A stretch of 64,000 nucleotides of DNA. Source: Paraphoma chrysanthemicola (Eukaryota > Ascomycota > Dothideomycetes > Pleosporales > Phaeosphaeriaceae). Under the pieces are notes generated by a model. The model searched no databases, was not told the origin of the DNA, and saw nothing but the letters and a program-made list of their open reading frames with translations. Where the stretch lies: positions 620,001 to 684,000 of the forward strand of contig JAGMWG010000008.1 of assembly GCA_020744225.1 (NCBI GenBank). The letters are read 5' to 3'. Below are positions 1-9,417 of the stretch, in pieces. The translations under genes were made by a program, and so were the position numbers. Each line of letters starts with the position of its first letter. Position 1 is the stretch's first letter.

Positions 1-767
1 TCTTGGGCTCGGCACCGCTAGCCTGCTTTGGGCCGTGTTAGCCTCAACTTCGCGATGCTTCCTGAACACCATCACGAAACACATCCTTCACGCAATTCGG
101 TTTTATTTTTCGCATGTCCATCATGTCCTGCAACTGCACGGTGTGAGAAGCCCAAGAGCACGTCCCCTACGTTGTAGCTAAGGTCTGCCAATGCGCACAA
201 ACATCGACACAAAAGCCTCCGTGTTTGACCTCACAGAGACATAGCGCACCTGAGAGTAAGAGACCAATGGCTTCTTCCGTTGAGGGTTGTGTCAAAAATA
301 TGGCAAGAATAGTGCGCCAAAGACGGTGCGCAAAGAGGCTTTCTGTCTACCACCGTCGCTGTTTAGAGTTCAGGCTTGGTTATCCTCACAACTGTCCATC
401 GATTGTTTGCAGCATCGTCCTTAACCTATGTATGATATCGAATCATCCATATTATTCTCAGCACGTCAAATGTCACGTTTTATGTTCAGAAGCTTAGCTA
501 CTGGTGGCCACCAGAGCCTGTCAAACTTGTCTCAACTTACGCAATTACCTTTACTTGTCTAGATTGTTTTTGAAAACCGGCGTCACCGCGAGTATGGATC
601 ATGGGGTTACCAACAGGCGGAGCAACCCAACGTCACCTCCATACCGCTCAGCATAAGAAGCTCACTCCTCCCCCTCATGTTGCTATCCTCTGCACCTACG
701 GAATAGCACCCAAACCCCTGTTCTAAGGCACCCTGCAACTCCTCACTGCGCTGAAGAGACTTAAGAC
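1..767. other. Intergenic, no gene seen
   Basis: No reading frame here looks coding on either strand; the longest is about 90 codons and has no recognisable motif. The last 150 bases before the gene at 768 are probably its promoter and 5' leader. Confidence 0.6.
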
Positions 768-1949
768 ATGGCCGATACGATGGATTGTCCATCAACTCCA
801 CCTCCAAAGGCATATCTGCTCACTCCTCCGCCAACGGGAGGCTTCAACAAGCAAGAGAGCTTTGTCGACTTCCAGTTTGACACCACAATCTCCAAGAACA
901 CCGCCAGCTCAAGGCGCGCACACAAAGCTAAGGAGGGAGAGTCTCCACTGGGTTTCTTCGAGGACGTTCAAGAGGACTCAGCTATCGATCTCGCAGGCTT
1001 GACTGAAGACGAGTCATCCTCCGCGTCCAACAACAGCTCACCTGCGTCTCTGGCATCCACAAACCTCAAGTTCTATGACAAGGACGATCTCGATCTTGTC
1101 GAGCCATCGACTTCACTCAAGACTCCCGTACCGTCCGAGCCCTTCCCCTTCCTCGATCTCCCTCTTTCGATTCGCAACAAAATCTACACCTACCTCCTCG
1201 TCATCCCGGGCCTCGTCTCACTCCGCCAAAATCAGTCTTCCCTCCCCACCGAGCACACATCCTTCCTCGACACCGAGCGCCGCCCCCTCCTCCCCGGCAT
1301 CGCCTACGCCACCGCCCACGTCACCGTGTCCGGCCGCGTTATGCCCTTCTCCCACTTCCCCTACTTCAATGTCTCCATTCTCCAAACCAGCAAAGAAATC
1401 CACAACGAATCCCGCGCTGTCTTGTACTCCAAAAACACCTTCTGCATCCCCCGTCCCAGCACCGAACTCAGCCCCCCAGCTGACTTCAGCGTCCGCTTGT
1501 TTCCGGCAGGATGTCAACGCCTCGTCACACATCTCGCCATCAAAATTCGGAGTTTTTACGACTTGGCATACCTCCTCAGCAAGGCGCACGCGGATATCAA
1601 GAACTTCTACCGCGGCATTAAGACGCTTACGCTGATGCTAGAATTGGAGTCCACGAGCAAGGGATTTGGACGCATGTGGGCACGCAAGGACGGCGAGAAT
1701 TGGGATGGGTATGTCAAGAGATTGCAAGGTGCAGTGGCGAGGGATCTGTGTGGCGATAAGGTGGTGAGGAAGGGCAGGGTGGTGCCGGGTTGGCTTGATT
1801 TGAGGGTGATGTTTGCGGGTGATGCATATGATGTGACAATTGGAGGTGGAATTCGTGCGGGCGGTGAGAATGCAAAGATGGTCAAGAGGGAGGATTTGAG
1901 GACTGGGATGGTGGAGGTGTGGGAGCTGTTCAAGAAAGGTGGCCGTTGA
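768..1949 (+). CDS. F-box-like (2EXR-type) hypothetical protein
   Basis: A single uninterrupted frame of 393 residues. Residues 1-125 are rich in Ser, Pro and acidic residues and look disordered. At about 127-144 comes FLDLPLSIRNKIYTYLL, the 'LPxEIRxxIYxxLL' pattern of the F-box-like/2EXR proteins that are expanded in filamentous fungi. It is followed by a segment (ILQTSKEIHNESRAVLYSKN) typical of the same group. The rest is alpha/beta-like without a catalytic motif. These proteins are thought to act as adaptors, but no function can be assigned here. The start at 768 is the first ATG of the frame. It stands alone; the next gene, RPS8, ends about 500 bp downstream on the other strand. Confidence 0.75.
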   Translation: MADTMDCPSTPPPKAYLLTPPPTGGFNKQESFVDFQFDTTISKNTASSRRAHKAKEGESPLGFFEDVQEDSAIDLAGLTEDESSSASNNSSPASLASTNLKFYDKDDLDLVEPSTSLKTPVPSEPFPFLDLPLSIRNKIYTYLLVIPGLVSLRQNQSSLPTEHTSFLDTERRPLLPGIAYATAHVTVSGRVMPFSHFPYFNVSILQTSKEIHNESRAVLYSKNTFCIPRPSTELSPPADFSVRLFPAGCQRLVTHLAIKIRSFYDLAYLLSKAHADIKNFYRGIKTLTLMLELESTSKGFGRMWARKDGENWDGYVKRLQGAVARDLCGDKVVRKGRVVPGWLDLRVMFAGDAYDVTIGGGIRAGGENAKMVKREDLRTGMVEVWELFKKGGR

Positions 1950-2447
1950 GTGTGAGTGGCGGTCTTCATCACGGCGCATGGCTCTTGCTTGGTGGGCGCT
2001 ACGCTGCTTTTCGGACATTTCACATGATAGTGCACAGATGTCTTTTAGACGATCGACAGCGTTGGCATCGCTTTCAACGTTCGTATTGTCAATTACTAGC
2101 GACAATGATTTAGTACATTCGAGGCTAGTCTTAATAGAGGCGAGCTAGGTTAGAAACACAGCTCAAATTAGAATTAAGCGATCTGGACTTGAAAAGGATA
2201 CCTGACGGAGATACTCAGCGTCCAACTCACATGTGTAATGTACCATCATCGTAGACACAGGTCAAGGCACAGCGATATGGCAATAGTCGTGTTGAAGTTG
2301 TGAAACCGTGATTCGTAGTTTCGTGATATCTAGAGAAATGGCCTTGTCATGCCCAGTGCATTTCAAAGCCCGGCGACTATGCAGACCAGATACATGACTA
2401 AACGCCCATTTTGACCTAAACCATGCACCATAGAACAGATGTCACCC
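1950..2447. other. Convergent intergenic spacer
   Basis: About 500 bp between the ends of the F-box-like gene (+) and RPS8 (-). It presumably holds both 3' UTRs. No coding or RNA signal was seen. Confidence 0.6.
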
Positions 2448-3153
2448 CTACTTCCTGAGCGAGCGCTGGTAGAACGCAAGCTCCTCGCCCTCGAGGACGT
2501 ATCCGTCGCAGCGACCGCTCTGGCCGGGGCGCGAGGAGACGACGGCGTACAGACGACCAGCCTCGAACTGCTTCTCAACAGCGTTCTCGACCTTGCCGGA
2601 GGTCTTCACACGCTCGGTCTGCTTCTTGGCGACCGAGTTGGACTTCTTGATGTCCTCAGCCTTCTCGCCGGCCTTGACCTGCCTCCTGCGGCCGAGGGAC
2701 ACACCGTAGTGTGCCTCGTACCATTGTCGGAAGGGGGCAGCATCGATCTGGACGACAGCAGAGCGGGTGAGGGTGTTGGTACGGACGAGCTCGTTGTTGG
2801 AGGGGTGGTAGACGACACCGATGACACGGGTCTTCTTGGCGATGCCCTCGGAGCCCCAGGAGAAGTTGCCGGCTTCGAGACGCAGAGCACGGAACTTGCG
2901 GTTGCCGCCGCGAGTGCGGACAAGATGGACACGCTTAGCGCCAATACGGGTATTGGCAGGCTGGCGGCCCTTCTCGAAAGCCCTAAAGCCATGTTAGACA
3001 TGACTGGAGGAGCGATCGGGTTATGCATACCTCTTCTTGCGGTAGTATGCCCTCTTCGCACCGGAAGCGGAACGCTTGTGGCGAGAGTCGCGAGAGATAC
3101 TGTGGCAATTAGCAGCTGTTTATTGTGGGAGGTGGAGTGTATAGATACCCCAT
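2448..3153 (-). CDS. RPS8: 40S ribosomal protein eS8
   Basis: The cytosolic small-subunit protein eS8, 202 residues, the family's usual length. Coding exons on the minus strand are 3153-3149 (ATGGG only), 3099-3031 and 2982-2448. The introns are 49 and 48 bp with GT-AG ends, and the joins close in frame. The product begins MGISRDSRHKRSASG, runs through KRAYYRKKRAFEKGRQPANT and ends with a basic tail, all hallmark eS8 sequence; VYHPSNNELVRTNTL lies mid-protein. The first coding exon is only 5 nt, so the initiator Met is nearly separated from the rest of the protein. A further intron in the 5' UTR is possible. Expected to be strongly expressed and part of the ribosomal regulon. Confidence 0.95.
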
Positions 3154-3519
3154 GATTGCGATAGATCAGAAGACTGCTGTCCACAATCATATTAGCTGTT
3201 GTTCTTGCAAGATGGCAGTCCAAAGCCGCAGCGCCAGAATCAAGACCACCCGCATCCCAATCCGCACTGTAGTGTAATCCATCGAAACGTATGACGCTCG
3301 GTCGCTGGCAAGGCTTGCATGCGATATTATGTTCGGAGCAGTGTGCGGTGCGGTGGAAATGGGGCGGTCGAGATGTCGCAATGTTGGCGGCCTTGGACCA
3401 TTGGCGGGTGTGTAGCTATAGGGCGCATACCTTTGTCGTGCCTTCTGTTGCAATCTGTGTTGTCGTGGGGTTAGTTCGTGGACGTTGTCGGTTTCGTGAA
3501 GTTCTGAGCAAATTGGCCA

Positions 3520-4077
3520 GTGTGGGACCCACGGGCGGAAAAACCACGCAAGCGAAAGCCGCTAGCCACATCACGTGATGGCGCGACTTTGCCCGCCGTT
3601 CTTCGTCTCCGTCAACCACGTCTTTATTTCCGCATTGCCGACTTGCCCGCTGGTCTGGGTGGACGCTCCACGACGAATCCACTGCGACAGTTCTACTCGG
3701 CCGAGGCATCGCTCTCCCTCTTTGGCAGACACCCCATTGCCATCCGACTCTACCTCGAGTCAGTGCTGCCACAGACATATCATCCAAGCGAGGAACCTGC
3801 GTTCGTCTCGAAGGAGATGCCGAGGCGCAGCTTTGCGCCAGAAGGAGTCGTTGTTGCTGATTTGAAGGATTACGCTATTTCAAACATGCATCATTATCCA
3901 TACAGGCCTCACCCAGCTGACGAGACGGAACATAGCCCACGGAATGACGGGACACATGGCGTGTGTGGGCTGCCAATCACTTCACAATGTCGGCTACCTC
4001 TCCTATCACGTATGAAAGTGACTGAACTTCGGTATCCTCATGTACAAACTCCATTGGAGACACAGAGCCGAGTCTGA
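3520..4077 (+). CDS. Doubtful ORF, 185 codons
   Basis: An open frame of 185 codons in the region upstream of RPS8. I recognise no domain, signal peptide or membrane segment, and overlapping frames are also open. It could be a lineage-specific gene or chance. It is listed only because it is the longest frame in this gap. Confidence 0.12.
   Translation: MWDPRAEKPRKRKPLATSRDGATLPAVLRLRQPRLYFRIADLPAGLGGRSTTNPLRQFYSAEASLSLFGRHPIAIRLYLESVLPQTYHPSEEPAFVSKEMPRRSFAPEGVVVADLKDYAISNMHHYPYRPHPADETEHSPRNDGTHGVCGLPITSQCRLPLLSRMKVTELRYPHVQTPLETQSRV
3571..3578. promoter_or_regulatory. CACGTG E-box palindrome
   Basis: The perfect 8-bp palindrome TCACGTGA lies about 420 bp upstream of the RPS8 start codon. 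CACGTG is the core site of fungal bHLH factors (Cbf1/Pho4/SREBP type). Any effect on RPS8 is inference. Confidence 0.3.
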
Positions 4078-5583
4078 TGCATAGGAACGGCAGAGAGCGT
4101 CCAACAAGCTCACGTCTCCAATCAGGACTTCAAAACATCATATCCTAAATGGCTGGATTTCCCCCCTCGACGCTTGCACTGTTAGCTCAAGCGATTACCT
4201 GCCCGTCAGCGGCACGAAGTCAGCCGGAATTAGAAGCGTGATGCCGGCAGTGCACAGCAAGGTCCACTCCGCTGATCCATGACGCCGACCACGAAAAAGG
4301 GAAGCGCAAAGTCCACAAGGAATTGTACACACGATTTCGTCTTCTAGTGTGAGCTCCTTGCTAGATACGATCTGGAGTTGAATGCAGGAGCCGTCAGGGC
4401 AAGCTATGCATAGCAGCTTCGACGCTCCCAGGTTTGCGACTTTGTCCCACGACATCTCACATACTCTGACCACGTGCTGCTAAGCTGCAACCTTGGAAGC
4501 TAGATGCTGATTGGACAAGCGTTACCGGCTGATTGCCAGTCTATCCTGCGGACCGCACCACCGGCACCTGTTGACAATGTTCCGAGCTTCTGCGCCGTGA
4601 CTTGTTCTAGGTACCGGAATTACAGCCTTGTCACCTACAAACCAGTATATTTCCCTCTCAAGTTTCCATTGGACAATGCTGAGAGTCAAGCCATTTTCGA
4701 TGTCACGTTACACTTGGCTCTTGTGGGTCGTGCATTCTACAAGTGTTTGATTACTGTGGCGGCCTGCAGCTGTCATCTAACAAAGCTGCTATGCGTGGCG
4801 CCATGCGCGATATACGATCGAAACTCAAGATCTAACAGCTTGCGCAGGCGCTAGTAACATTAGGGTCGGATACTGATTCCTTTGCTTGCTATTCGGAACT
4901 ACTCTCCAGTCGACGATCCTACCAGGAAAGCTTCTGGAACTTCTCAAACAATTATCTGCTCACCTAGCGCAAATCCTGTCACTGATGCAGCAGCAACTGA
5001 CATCCTGCCAGGGATCAGGTCTCGCTAAGACGGCCGGAAGAGGCTGGGCTGTAGTAGACACGCAGCTGGCGTATCATTGGCCGTTTACAATTTATCCTGT
5101 GCATCAGCGGGCCAACTCCACACTCTCGGCACAATCGCGACCCAGGATCGTAAGGTACACTAATGAAGAGCAATATAAGTAGATGCTCTGTACCACATTT
5201 CTCCTCCCCCTTCCAGCGATCAGCCGCTGTCATGGCATGAGGGACGTACGGAGAATTTGGTCCCAATCTCGGTGACTGCTTGGTTGCAACTCGGTGCCTG
5301 GTACATTTGGTCGCACTGCCGCTTGGACTTATAGTAAGGCTGCGCTTCTGCTACTTTCTCTTTGTGTTGCACCCTGCGTCATGACTTGACCCCAAGCTCC
5401 TACGTACAGCATGTCTATCTTCTGTGCGAAGCCCGACAATAGGGTTGGATTGTACTCTTTATGCTGGACTTTCTGTTTATATACAATGTTGTCACAGGCT
5501 GTATACGCTCAGCCACGATCGGGTATGGCGATTCGTGCGGTGTATGGATGGTTGTACACGCATCGTGCTAACGAAGGATTTCA

Positions 5584-7084
5584 GGGTTGAACGATTATGC
5601 ACCAGTCGCACGTGGGACTTTGGAGTTGATACCCTCACGAGCAGGTGTGTAAATGTTGAGATTCGAGCGACGAAACGAACTGACCTCTCACGTCTGCCTA
5701 TTTAGGTCCAATACCATCGGCAACAACACAGGCACCGGGCGCTTCAGGAGGACTGGTACTTTCACAAGTGGTGCCTTCTGGGCCTATCCCATCTCAAACG
5801 CCTCCAATCGCATCTAAAGCATCGGTGTTACCATCTCCGCCACTCGTGATACCATCAGCACCAGCACCATCTGAGCCTTTCTCGATACCACCTATACCCT
5901 CCGCGCCATTTAGTTCTGGTCCAAGACCCTTTCCTTCAGTGATACCTTCGCTAGATGCAAGTGTCACAGTCAGCTTGTCCCGCCCGGGCATATCAGCGCC
6001 ACCGGGGATGACCTCCACGGATGAGGGCCTCAAACCGATTCCGCCAGCAGCGACGCAGACTGGCGACCCCAACGGCCATCATGAGATCACTGAACCCAAT
6101 TTCAGTTCGACTAAGCCTTGTCGGGGATGTTCTCCAGTCGTGGAGATCACGGCAACGGGCTGGATGGATAGTCCGGAGGAGGTGCACGAGACATCGACCG
6201 AGCCGATCAACACACGAATCTCAGCAGGACCTTCAAACATCCTCATCAGCCAGGCGCCATCAGGAGGAAACTTTGTGATTGGAGGTTCAACGACAATCAC
6301 GGCCGGACAAACCATCACAGTAGATGGCACGCCTATCGCAATACAAACGTCAGCCGGCAGAGTCGATGTTGTCGTTGGCTCATCCGTGCTTCCATTAGAA
6401 CCAGACGATGTCGACCCGGGCAGAGGACCACGGGTCACCCATGCGCCAACTCCGCTACCACCCGTGCTGACCATCGGCTCGGAAACCATTGTCGCAAATT
6501 CGCAAACAGAATACATCGTATCAGGCCAGACTCTCTCCCCTGGCGGGGCTGCCATCACGGTCGCGGGCTCGACCATATCACTCACGCCGTCTGCAACGGC
6601 CGTCGTGGTCAATGGCGTGACTTCTACAGTCGTGCCCAATTTCGGCAATATCTGGACAACTGCAGCGCCCGCGCTCACCTTCAACAACCACGTCTATACA
6701 GCAAATCGCGCCGGATACATCACGCTTGGGCCGGGTACCGTGCTGAAGCCAGGAGGCGACGCTGTAACAGTAGATGGTACCACACTCAGTCTGGACCACA
6801 GCGGGACTGCCGTTGTCGTCCAAGGCAGCACAAGCATACTGGAGCCAGTGACCACGGTTGTAACGCTGACCAAAAGTATGGGAGCAGCTGGTGGTAATGG
6901 CTACGCAGGGTATTCGAGCGGTGGGACGTGGGTGCTGCCAACTGCAAAGAATGCCCCAGAAATACCAGCAAAGCCAGTACGCGGCGCTGCATCTGCGATA
7001 AATTTCAATGGGAGCGACAGCTGGACAGCAGACTTTCTCCTCTTGATATGGTGGGGCATGGGCTATCTGGCTGTTGGTATTTGA
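5584..7084 (+). CDS. Repeat-containing surface protein, probable GPI anchor
   Basis: Exons 5584-5644 and 5706-7084 join in frame (the intron 5645-5705 has gtgtgt at its donor and a ctgac branch). The 5' end is unresolved: an ATG at 5411 opens a frame with a hydrophobic stretch that could be a signal peptide, but its splice to 5584 is not clear. The N-terminal third is Pro/Ser/Ile rich (PSAPxPSxP). The C-terminal half holds at least three related blocks with the pattern 'GG-TITAGQTITVDGTPI... SAGRVDVVVGSS', LTIGSETIVANS...TLSPGGAAITVAG and LTFNNHVYTANR...VLKPGGDAVTVDG, each ending in a V-rich 'TAVVVxG' strand. The last 25 residues (after NFNGSDS) are hydrophobic and end at the stop, as in GPI-anchor signals. 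This architecture is common in cell-wall proteins of Dothideomycetes; the function is unknown. Confidence 0.7.
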
Positions 7085-7498
7085 AGCATGCGTTGTGAAT
7101 GAACGTACATTTACATGGCGGACGGCGCTTTCATGATAGCGCAAGCCAATATCTTGAAGGCAGTACCTGGCTGGAATACTCGCGTACATGAAAGCCGAGA
7201 GTTACCAGAGACAGGTACGTCTCGAAGTCGAAGGCAGGGTGAGATGCGCGAATGGATGAGGTCAAACAGCGCCAAGGGTGAGAGCAGCTGCATACAGAAT
7301 AATCGCACATGTGCGAAGTGAATGACACAATAAGACAATATATCACAAACATCTTGACTCCTTCCAGAGCACATCGTGTGTTGCTCAGTCTACAAAATCT
7401 GATGACTGAAAGGGACAATTCTCGTCTGCTACCATCGTACTGTCCATCGTCGTAATCTTCGCCTTCACGCACCACTTTCCGAGCTTCGGCGCGCTTAC

Positions 7499-7660
7499 TC
7501 ATTGCCAATGATCTGACACGGCCGTGGCGGTCGCGGGGCCTGCCGTGCGAGCCGCACCTTTTCTCCGCAACGTCACTGCATCCATCTGCACATGAGTATT
7601 GGCTCCACCACGCAATACGAGGCTGGAGGCCGTACGAACTTTGACCTTGTCCTTTGGCAT
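7499..7660 (-). CDS. Possible small protein or terminal exon
   Basis: A 53-residue minus-strand frame beginning MPKDKVKVRTASS and ending SDHWQ. Basic and Ala/Thr rich, it reads more like coding sequence than its neighbours. An acceptor-like 'gtgcacag' just upstream means it could be the last exon of a spliced gene. No family is recognised. Confidence 0.2.
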   Translation of the reverse strand: MPKDKVKVRTASSLVLRGGANTHVQMDAVTLRRKGAARTAGPATATAVSDHWQ

Positions 7661-8293
7661 GTATTTTTCAGTGTTTCGTCTGTGCACACTGTTCGTTAGA
7701 CTAGACTAGATGTTACTGTTGCATTTGAAGAGAAGTAATGGGAAGCAATGCGGGACCTCGGCAACTCTGCAAGACAATGAATGTGGAAAAGACTTATTAG
7801 GATGTGGTCACACGGAATGATGGCGAGAGATTCGTATTCTTGCCCCATGATCTTCTTCCGTCGTCCGCTAGATCGGAGAATGACTCGTGAGTCCCTCGAG
7901 GTGTGGGATCCTGCCTTCCTTTCATTCCTTCCTACCAGTAATACTTTGCGGCGCCTCTCGTTCTGCAACAGCACACACGAATGATTCCAACAACACAAAA
8001 TCAACAAGGACAACTGCATAGCAGGATGATGTTGTTATTAGGAATTCAACCTCGCAACATCAAGTCCCGAGTTACAGGTTCCACGATGCTGACGCCGATC
8101 ACTTTTCTAAAAATAACCCAGTCCCGTCAGGTTCCTGCATGAGCCCAATCACGCTCTCCACACTCTGCGTATTGGCACGACGCCAGAACAGGAAGTCGAG
8201 GATGGCATGATAGTGCGATGACGGGACTTGTAGGTGTAACCTTAGTCATAACAACAAGGCTTCCCGAGCTCGTATTCGAGATTTGCATGAATG

Positions 8294-8299
8294 TATAAA
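8294..8299 (+). promoter_or_regulatory. TATA box of secreted-protein gene
   Basis: TATAAA lies about 100 bp before the ATG at 8395, a usual distance for a fungal core promoter driving an inducible secreted protein. Confidence 0.45.
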
Positions 8300-8394
8300 G
8301 GCCAAGGAGCTTGTCCCAGACATACTGTCTAAGTACAGCATTCGCTACTTTATCACTCGTTACCAAAGCCAGTGATCGTTCGCCAACATACACA

Positions 8395-9117
8395 ATGCAG
8401 CTCACACCAACATCTCTCGCGGCGATCCTCGCTTTTACATCCACATCCCTCGCTGCACCCTTCACACCCCGCCAATCCCCTCTCCAGTCGTTTCAAGTAA
8501 CATCCGTGGGCGTGGGCACGCCGTCCGGCCGTCCAGAATCGTACCCATGGGCAAGCATCACAGCCAGCATTACCGATCCGAACGAAATTAATTTCGGCCC
8601 ATCGGAGGCCGATGGAAAGGACGTAATTGTACCTGCCGGCAGTAAGGGAATTGTAAGTTGTCCCGTCTCCACTTTCTCAGTTGTGTTGTTATTTGGTGGA
8701 GATGAGAATAGGGCGTGACGATATGGGTTGATGTTTGAAAACGAACCGGAGATCTCCAAGAAGAGTAAAAAGCTAATTCAATCACAACAGAACTGCGTAG
8801 CAAAATACTTCACCCGCTACCCAGCCGAGCCTCCCACAGGCCGCAAATGGCCCTGCGACCCAGTGGAGAAGGGATACTGGACCATGGAGGTTCTTCCCGG
8901 AACCTCGGGGTCATATGCCAGTGGCGACTTCAAGTTGAAGTTCACGCATGTCGCTGACGCGTTGTATCTGGGCAAGCAGTACACGGCGAGTTTCGTCGCA
9001 GAGGGCGGGTTCAAGGTCGGAGATAATTTGTCGGGATCGTGTGGTGGCAGCGGCGTGTGTGGGTGGGGATTGGCACCGGGAAAGAGCCCGGTTGAGATTG
9101 CGCCGACTAAGGTTTAG
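8395..9117 (+). CDS. Small secreted protein, 194 aa
   Basis: Two exons, 8395-8652 and 8791-9117, joined across a 138-bp intron (GTAAGT donor, gctaat branch, acag acceptor, phase 0). The N-terminus is a clear signal peptide: MQLTPTSLAAILAFTSTSLAA, with likely cleavage before PFTPRQ. The mature protein has four Cys (residues 88 and 108 and a C-x5-C pair in SGSCGGSGVCGW), enough for two disulphides. The part before the intron (SYPWASITASITDPN) resembles a broad class of fungal small secreted proteins with a beta-rich fold. No enzyme motif is visible. Function is unknown; an apoplastic or effector-like role is possible but not shown. A TATAAA lies about 100 bp upstream. Confidence 0.85.
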
Positions 9118-9417
9118 GTGAGAACCGATGAGGGAGAGGGGTGTGTGTGTGGGATGTGGATGGTTGCAGTAAGATGTCGCTGTGAAATGCATGGGTTTAG
9201 GACATTTGGAATCGTTGTAATCTACTTGAGAAAAGTTGATCCTGGAAGACATTCAAAGGACTAATAGAGATCGGATAGTTCAAAAGTGGTATCTGTAAGC
9301 ATGAAGACTCTCCCTTGTCTTGCACAGAACGCCGTGGTACCCTCATTCGTTTCTTCACCATATCCAAACCGAGAAACATGCCCAATGATATGATACGAGA
9401 AGAATATGAAAGATAGC
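9118..9417. other. Convergent intergenic spacer
   Basis: 300 bp between the ends of the secreted-protein gene (+) and the SNF2 gene (-). It contains a short GT run near 9139-9150; nothing else was seen. Confidence 0.6.

Larger units (their letters stand above)
3154..5583. other. Intergenic region between RPS8 and cell-wall gene
   Basis: About 2.4 kb. The part next to RPS8 should be its promoter, and a palindromic TCACGTGA (CACGTG E-box) lies at 3571-3578. A 185-codon frame at 3520-4077 has no recognisable domain. The part near 5400-5583 probably contains 5' exons of the next gene. Nothing else is supported. Confidence 0.5.
7085..8394. other. Intergenic, one weak small ORF
   Basis: 1.3 kb between two plus-strand genes. 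Apart from the small minus-strand ORF at 7499-7660 and the TATA box at 8294, no coding or RNA signal is convincing. Confidence 0.5.

Noticed and set aside
1075..1635. 186-codon Ser/Pro-rich ORF (+) and overlapping minus ORFs
   Set aside because: They lie wholly within the F-box-like gene at 768-1949 and have the biased composition of out-of-frame shadows.
2439..3155. 238-codon plus-strand ORF opposite RPS8
   Set aside because: It is the antisense of a highly conserved ribosomal protein gene; GC-rich third positions keep the antisense frame open.
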